This document shows, one piece after another, positions 58,362 to 64,000 of a DNA stretch of 64,000 nucleotides. Below the pieces are notes generated by a model. The model ran no database searches, was not told where the DNA came from, and saw only the letters and a list, made by a program, of their open reading frames with translations. The position numbers and the translations under genes were made by a program. The stretch spans positions 6,634,001 through 6,698,000 of the forward strand of contig NC_134941.1 in assembly GCF_051020765.1 (NCBI RefSeq). Reading direction: 5' to 3'. Numbering within the stretch: position 1 is the first letter of the stretch; the number at the start of each line of letters is the position of its first letter. This stretch comes from Lasioglossum baleicum. Taxonomy: Eukaryota > Arthropoda > Insecta > Hymenoptera > Halictidae.

Positions 58362-61280
58362 TATGGACTTCCTCCATTAACAACAACTGTAATCGTTGTT
58401 TTGCTATTTGTTCAAAATGCGAGAGGTACAGTCCATACCAAACGTACCTCTGAATTTGTCTTCTTTTTATATGTATAGTTTAACACATAGTTTGGTATAA
58501 ATAATAATTTTTTTATATAATATATCCTATTTATTTAGTTTAGAACGTTCGAAATAATTGGGAATACTGTTGGTGCTGTATCACACGAATTCTCTTCCAT
58601 ACCATGATCTACTTCAGGCGAAACCAAACACTATTAGAAATGCTGACACTGTCGCCACCGAAGATCTATTTCAAAACAAATGTACCGAATTGTCTACAAT
58701 TAACATTTGCCTAAAGTTTACACCAAAGTATTTACTTCCATCCGACTAATCGCGAATACAAAAATCACGACTGAAGCAGAAGAAGTCTCTTCGAAAAAAG
58801 AACGTTCTTGTTGCTACCAATGATTCGCTCCGTTAAAAAGATCTTCGAGAGAGCACAAATCCTTCATTAAGTATCCAACGAGAATGAACGTTGAAGTTTC
58901 GGTCAACGTATCGGTGCTACAAGACCAGACTAATCTGGTCCCGTGATCTACAAATGTTTAAACAAGACAAACCGAATTGCTTCGACATAATGCTGACTCT
59001 CCAAGAATGTTCTCGCCTTCTCTTCGATACGGTCACTTTCGCTGATCGACGTGTACGTTTCAAATTTGTAACTGCTTCGAGCACAAGCTATACTTCAGCG
59101 ATTAGTACACGTATCTGCGTTGCTCAATATAGAAATGCCGCGGGCTTTCCGCTCGAATTAAGCGAATCGATCGCTTTACTGCTACGAAACACTACGAGAA
59201 CGAGATAAAGAGATCGACGAGGAACGTAGGCACACGTTTTCGAAAAGAAATGAGCATTTCTTCACTGTTCTTCGAGAACCTGGTGAGATCTTCTCTAACT
59301 ACCGTTAAACTCTCGAGTGACCTTTGCATACTTACACTTTCGGAACAGCTGTTTCTCCAAATTCGATGCGTAAGCTTGTAATCGTCTTCACTATTTATGA
59401 CTAAATCGACGACTGTGAATGTCGCTCAACTTTGAACGCGCGAATCCTATCGTGCAGAGAGATCGCGGAAAAGCCGATTGTCCGGCGTCGATCTGCACGA
59501 TGGGATTCGACCAACTTCGATAAAACAAGGCAATAATCCAGCCATATCAGAGAAAATCGATGGCGACTAGGAAGAACAGCTTTGAATAACAGATATACCC
59601 GCGTCGAGTCGCTTCACGCCGCTTTCACCTCGAAGCCGATTAGTCGGAGCAATAATCAGCGCAACTAGTTGTTTCGTCGACTGATGTGTAAAGCCGGTCG
59701 TCCGATCTGACATTCTGCTGCTATTTCGAGAGCCGGTGAATTAGCAGATCGAGTCGACGGCGCGTCTGGTCGCCAAAGACGCGGCCAAACAGTTGCAAAT
59801 TTTCATTCAGAAGCCTCTCCTCGGTCGCAGGGTATCTGCGCGAGGGTATCGTTCTTCCATGTAGGAAAGTTGGTGCAACGACAATAATTTGGACTGTCGA
59901 TCGGAGTGCCTTTTAGGGGTGACGTATTAGAGGCCAACTTCCACTTAAGCGTCTCACCAACTTCAATCTTTAGAGAATTCCTGGTGGAAAGCCTACGGCG
60001 TCGTTAGCGACCGACGCGCCGTCGAGCATAGCGCTTGGCTGAGCTTTTGAGTATCGACGATATTTTGCTGACTAGCACCTTTTGGCAAGATGTAAACTCG
60101 AATGAACGAGCAGTTCCTCTCCTCATTCGTCGATGCGGTGTCATTCAGTCGCGAAGACAACTTCTCTGAAGCAGCTCCTGGCTATAACGGACAGGTCAGA
60201 CCAATGAGGCGGGGAATTGCTCCTTCACGAGATTGTTCGTTTCACGGCCGAGCATCGCTTTCTGCACTCGAGCACCATAGTTCCCAGGCGAGCGCTGCAA
60301 TCGTTGCGACTTAACCGACTCACTAAGCACAGCTTTAATCAAATGGGGCAGGAGATGGTCGTTGAGGGTGACCTGGGGGCGGCAGCAGGGCGGTCAGGGA
60401 CGTACTTTGTGGCAAAGACACCACCTTGGCCCACTACGAAATCTCGTGGTTCGAGCACTGTTACATTCAAAGCGGACCGGTCGCTCGACTCGACGACGAC
60501 CTCCATCTTGTTCTTTTCCACGATCTATAATGAAATTTCCTGGAGAGTCCAGTCGGACGACCGATCCCTTCGCTTCCTTTCGTGTGCCACGATCGAACCC
60601 ACGATCCTAATTGTAATACGTCTTTGAGACCGCTGAGAGGCGAATGCTATCTTCCAAACAGTCGCGTGATCCATATGGATCCCGTTAAACTACCCGAGGC
60701 TGGCGAACGGTTGTGCCGCGAGGAACGCTCGTGTCACTTTTCTATTTTAGCCAGTACTCGGATACGAGCCGACTCGCGTAGCATAAGTTGCATAACGTTA
60801 CGTGTTTAATGATACTACTTAAGAGCAAACGATAACAATCGAGCGTCGTTCCTCGCTCGACCGTTCGGCGCAGTTCTCGCAGGAATCTCAACGTTTCGAG
60901 AACCTTGTTACCCTTAAGTTAAGGAGCGATTACCCGTGATCGAATATTTCGCGACGCGCTCGACCGATGTCCGCGAAAATGGCGGAACACGTCGAGACCA
61001 CGCTTTCAAACGAACCGATCGTTCTACGATTTCTTATTTATTCTAAAAAGCCGACGACGCGTTCGGTGTGTGGACGCGTTTGTACATACAAGGTTAAGTT
61101 CACGCGAGTATAACGTCGACCAGTCATGCATTTCTCGTACTTAACAAGTATATAGAAGATCGATTCTGTATGTATAATACAGAGTTGGCACAAAGAATGT
61201 GATTGTACTGACTAAATGAGGATTTCGTTGAAGACTATACCGGCCGGCGATCATCTCTTATAGATCTCTGCTCTATCATC

Positions 61281-61297
61281 GAGAGAGAGAGAGAGAG
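61281..61297. repeat. (GA)n microsatellite
   Basis: A short run of eight GA units lies in the GC-richer downstream region. Confidence 0.9.
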
Positions 61298-61900
61298 TTT
61301 CTCTTTGACATTGATCGCCGGTTGTTTTCGTTGATAAACGGTACTTTGGAATCGACAAAGTTGATGACAGATGTTAGTCACCGAGGCGCCATAACCGGAA
61401 ACTAGGGCCTCCTGTCGGGGGACGTTCGGCGATGTCCCCGTGATGTTCCTAGAGTGTAATTACGCGGACCCGCGACCCGTGAAGCGTACGCGTAACCTCG
61501 CAGGAATGGAATATAAACCCGGCACTTTGTTATAAGTTGTAACACGTACGCGACACGTTTGTACAAACTCTGTATCATACCTTATTACGCGGTCTTTAGT
61601 ATATATAGAAGTTCGTCAGTTAAGGGGGTTTTAAGCTTAAGTTTTTCGTTTTGTATAAAACTGCACAAAATATTATACTTTTCTAATGGGAAAAGGGACT
61701 GAGTTCGACGTACGCGTTATTATAGTTTACCCGTTTCATTCGATCGCGCCAGTAGCGGCCCAACTAGAAGTCAGCTAGAGATCTAGGCGGATTTCGAGCC
61801 GGATCTTCGAGGAGTCGATTGTTTCCGATTTGTCGATACTTCCTTTGCACATTAGTTCATTGCTAACACCCGGAATTTTTAGTGTTTGTCTGTTTAATGA

Positions 61901-62110
61901 TTAACACCGAACTTACCAATCTTACAACACGTAGTTGCTAAGAGTAACGAAAATGTTTTACCTTGTCAAAATGACAAAACTGAATTTATTTAGACTCCGT
62001 CCGATCATTATTACAATATTTGCTTCGATAACGAAATTTACTGTAGCATCTTTGTTAGTTCAATAATTGTAAACTACAGAATATGAAACTGGATTTGCAT
62101 ATTTGCAGTA
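61901..62110 (+). mobile_element. Diverged TTAA MITE, family C-like
   Basis: TTAACACCGAACTTACCAAT at the left, followed by CCTTGTCAAAATGACAAAAC and TTTATTTAGACTCCGTCCGA, follows the family C order. The right end is decayed and the limit is approximate. Confidence 0.55.
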
Positions 62111-63703
62111 AATCGTCACGGAAATATAGATTTTAGAATTAATTGACACTATTCAGCGTAATGCAACAATTTCAAAGCTGTTATAAAGTTACTCGGCTCC
62201 ATCAGAACGATTCCATTTGCATTTAAATGAGACTTCTCCGAAACATTTGCATTTACATCAAACTTCTGTGGAGTGTGGCTGCTTTACGTTGCTTTAAGAA
62301 CTGGCAAACAAAAATCGTGATATGTTCCTTGAAATTTTTCGGTCTTCGGCAAAATAAACTCCTTTGATGTGCGATGGTATCTTGAATACATCATATTATT
62401 AAAAAACAGTAAACAGTGCTAGCAATATGTTTCTCCTGCTTTCGCCGAGCATAGTGTTGAATATTTATTTATAATATTGAATAACTTTTGAAGATTAAAT
62501 TTTATGGCCTCATAGGCTTGTTTATATGTTCATACAACATTTTAATTCATCCCCCAAAATTGATAGTTAACTAACTTTAATAATAGTGTCTTCATAAGAA
62601 ATTAATAAGTGATTAATAATACCAAATTTGTGTTATGACTTCAAAATCTTCTTACTGAATCACACTATGAACTTGGAAAGCTCAGTATCGATTGAGACGA
62701 ACGATCAACGATCCGAAATCCGGCGATAAATCGTCCCGTAAGATCAACTTTGTTGTTTCCTATCGATTTCTCATCGGTAATATAGCGTAAAACCAAAAGT
62801 GGTTATAGTACGCGTAGATCATCACGGTTCCAGTCGTTTCATAGACTAGTCAGTACGTAAGTGTAACATGTATCGGTAATATCGTTAGACCGTATAATGT
62901 TAACGATAAACAATAACGACTCGAAGTAACAGGCTAGTATTTCACGGTGTTTGACGATTTAATCGAATTCGAATGGTGTTGACACGAAAACCAATAAACG
63001 ATCCCGTGAACCACGAAATGGTCAGAGTGGTATCGGTATCGGTAGTCTTCTCGCATGTACATTGTCTCGAATTTACCATGGTGTAATATTCTACCTCAAT
63101 CCGTAGTTTAGACACCTACCAAATTTTCTCGTCGATTACGCGACGCTTGAATAACTAGCTAGACTCCCGCATCAAGACTAATCCTTTTCGAAATACGTAA
63201 ACGTCGTCGAATCGATATTAAATGCTGCGTAAAGTGTCTCCGGGTAGACAGTAAATCGTGAAAAATGAATCAATTCAAATTTCACTCTCGCACACGAACA
63301 TCGTTGTGCCCCTGTTTCGTCTAAACCATTGAAAGAGAAACACGTTTACTCGAAGCACGCCCCTTCCTCCCCGCATACGCAAACAAAAAAAAACAAATAA
63401 AACCTCTGCGCGACGTCCGCTTGTGGCTGATTGTGCTCTAATTAAGAGACCCAAACGTTTAGAATTGTAACGAAGATATAGTGCAAATTTTAATATTAAT
63501 GTACACAAACCATTAATTGATATATTGTAAAGCGACGACTGCTGTTAGCTGGACTATTTCGTGCCTGTGGTTGAACATTGTCGACTTACTCGATATTTAA
63601 TCTTTTGGATTTTAAAAGGTGGAAAAAAGGAGAGAGGAAAAATTAATTAGAAAAACTAAACCTAAGTGTGTGGTTAATGCTCATCTTTTCTAATGATCTA
63701 AGT

Positions 63704-63884
63704 CAGGCCTAGGCAACTCGCTGTCGCTTCACGACCCCCACTACCAGTTGCGGTTCCCCCACTATCAACTATTTCATCCAACCTTCTCCTGCACTCCACA
63801 GGAGTTTGGTGGGGACGATCCGGGAGTAGAGAGTAGAGAGAGAGGAGTGTCGTCTGCGGCTGCGAGCCGCAATTGCCCAGGCCT
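63704..63884. mobile_element. hAT-like MITE
   Basis: The left end CAGGCCTAGGCAACTCGCTG and the right end GCCGCAATTGCCCAGGCCT are inverted repeats with the CAGnnnTGGGCAA-like pattern of hAT MITEs. The interior is C-rich then GA-rich (GAGAGTAGAGAGAGAGGAGT). No clear 8-bp duplication could be read, so the call is tentative. Confidence 0.5.
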
Positions 63885-64000
63885 TTTTTTAAGAGTGAGG
63901 GAGAAAAATACATTTGCTTACACCCCCGAAGGGGGTAGTGTGGGGTTCAGGAGAACAGATGGTAGGTTCACTCACTACCCACTAAAAAACTCCACTCACC

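Larger units (their letters stand above)
57542..64000 (+). other. Probable long 3' UTR and downstream flank
   Basis: About 4.3 kb after the stop (to about 61900) is GC-richer, CpG-rich and free of recognised repeats apart from a short (GA)n at 61281-61297. ORFs there are short and on both strands, with no family similarity. AATAAA hexamers lie at 58356, 62353, 62993 and 63396. A diverged family C element lies at about 61901, and a hAT-like element near the window end (63704-63884). A long regulated 3' UTR is the simplest reading, but the true cleavage site cannot be fixed from sequence. Confidence 0.5.

Noticed and set aside
60217..60627. 136-codon plus-strand frame downstream of the gene
   Set aside because: No family similarity, overlapping frames on both strands, and no splice or start evidence; probably 3' UTR.
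1..64000. tRNA and rRNA genes, and any transposase ORF
   Set aside because: No cloverleaf-like sequence with A and B boxes, no rRNA similarity and no transposase motif were seen by eye; weak or decayed cases could be missed.

Overview
This is eukaryotic, intron-rich, AT-rich DNA. It is almost certainly from an insect. CpG is not depleted, and the exons and GC-richer islands stand out from AT-rich introns packed with short mariner/Tc1-, piggyBac- and hAT-like non-autonomous elements, which would fit a hymenopteran; the exact group is my inference. I found no prokaryotic features, rRNA, tRNA or CRISPR array.

The one gene I can support is alpha-catulin (CTNNAL1 family, vinculin/alpha-catenin superfamily) on the + strand. 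Ten coding exons run from 5068 to 57541: 5068-5257, 31029-31306, 32363-32599, 39294-39557, 41703-41951, 43005-43164, 43832-43950, 45732-46061, 53030-53236 and 57389-57541. Joined, they give one open frame of 728 codons plus a stop, with GT/AG at every junction and matching phases throughout. The protein is colinear with the animal family from the motif right after the N-terminal segment to the C-terminus. The first coding exon (roughly 50-70 residues in relatives) was not found and probably lies upstream. An ORF of 137 codons at 54151-54564, in an intron and in the right phase, may be an alternative last exon.

Layout: 1-5067 is the upstream or first-intron region, with a GC-rich stretch at about 1.5-3.2 kb. 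Intron 1 (25.8 kb) holds many MITEs, tandem repeats and several GC-richer, repeat-poor islands that could be regulatory. Seven exons are clustered between 31 and 46 kb. A 7 kb intron (46-53 kb) is full of nested palindromic elements. After the stop at 57541 come about 6 kb of GC-richer, mostly repeat-free DNA that looks like a long 3' UTR and/or flank.

The accessory content is mobile. There are at least seven recurring copies of a TA-flanked MITE (ends near ACTGCGGATCTTTATGCA). Two piggyBac-like TTAA families are present (CCCCTTGCC ends and CACTAAACC ends), plus two single TTAA elements. There are also a mariner MITE, hairpin Tc1-like elements, and several nested insertions whose order can be read from the sequence. 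The repeat structure, the nested insertions and the possible alternative C-terminus are the main points of interest. I saw no sign of a new multi-gene system.
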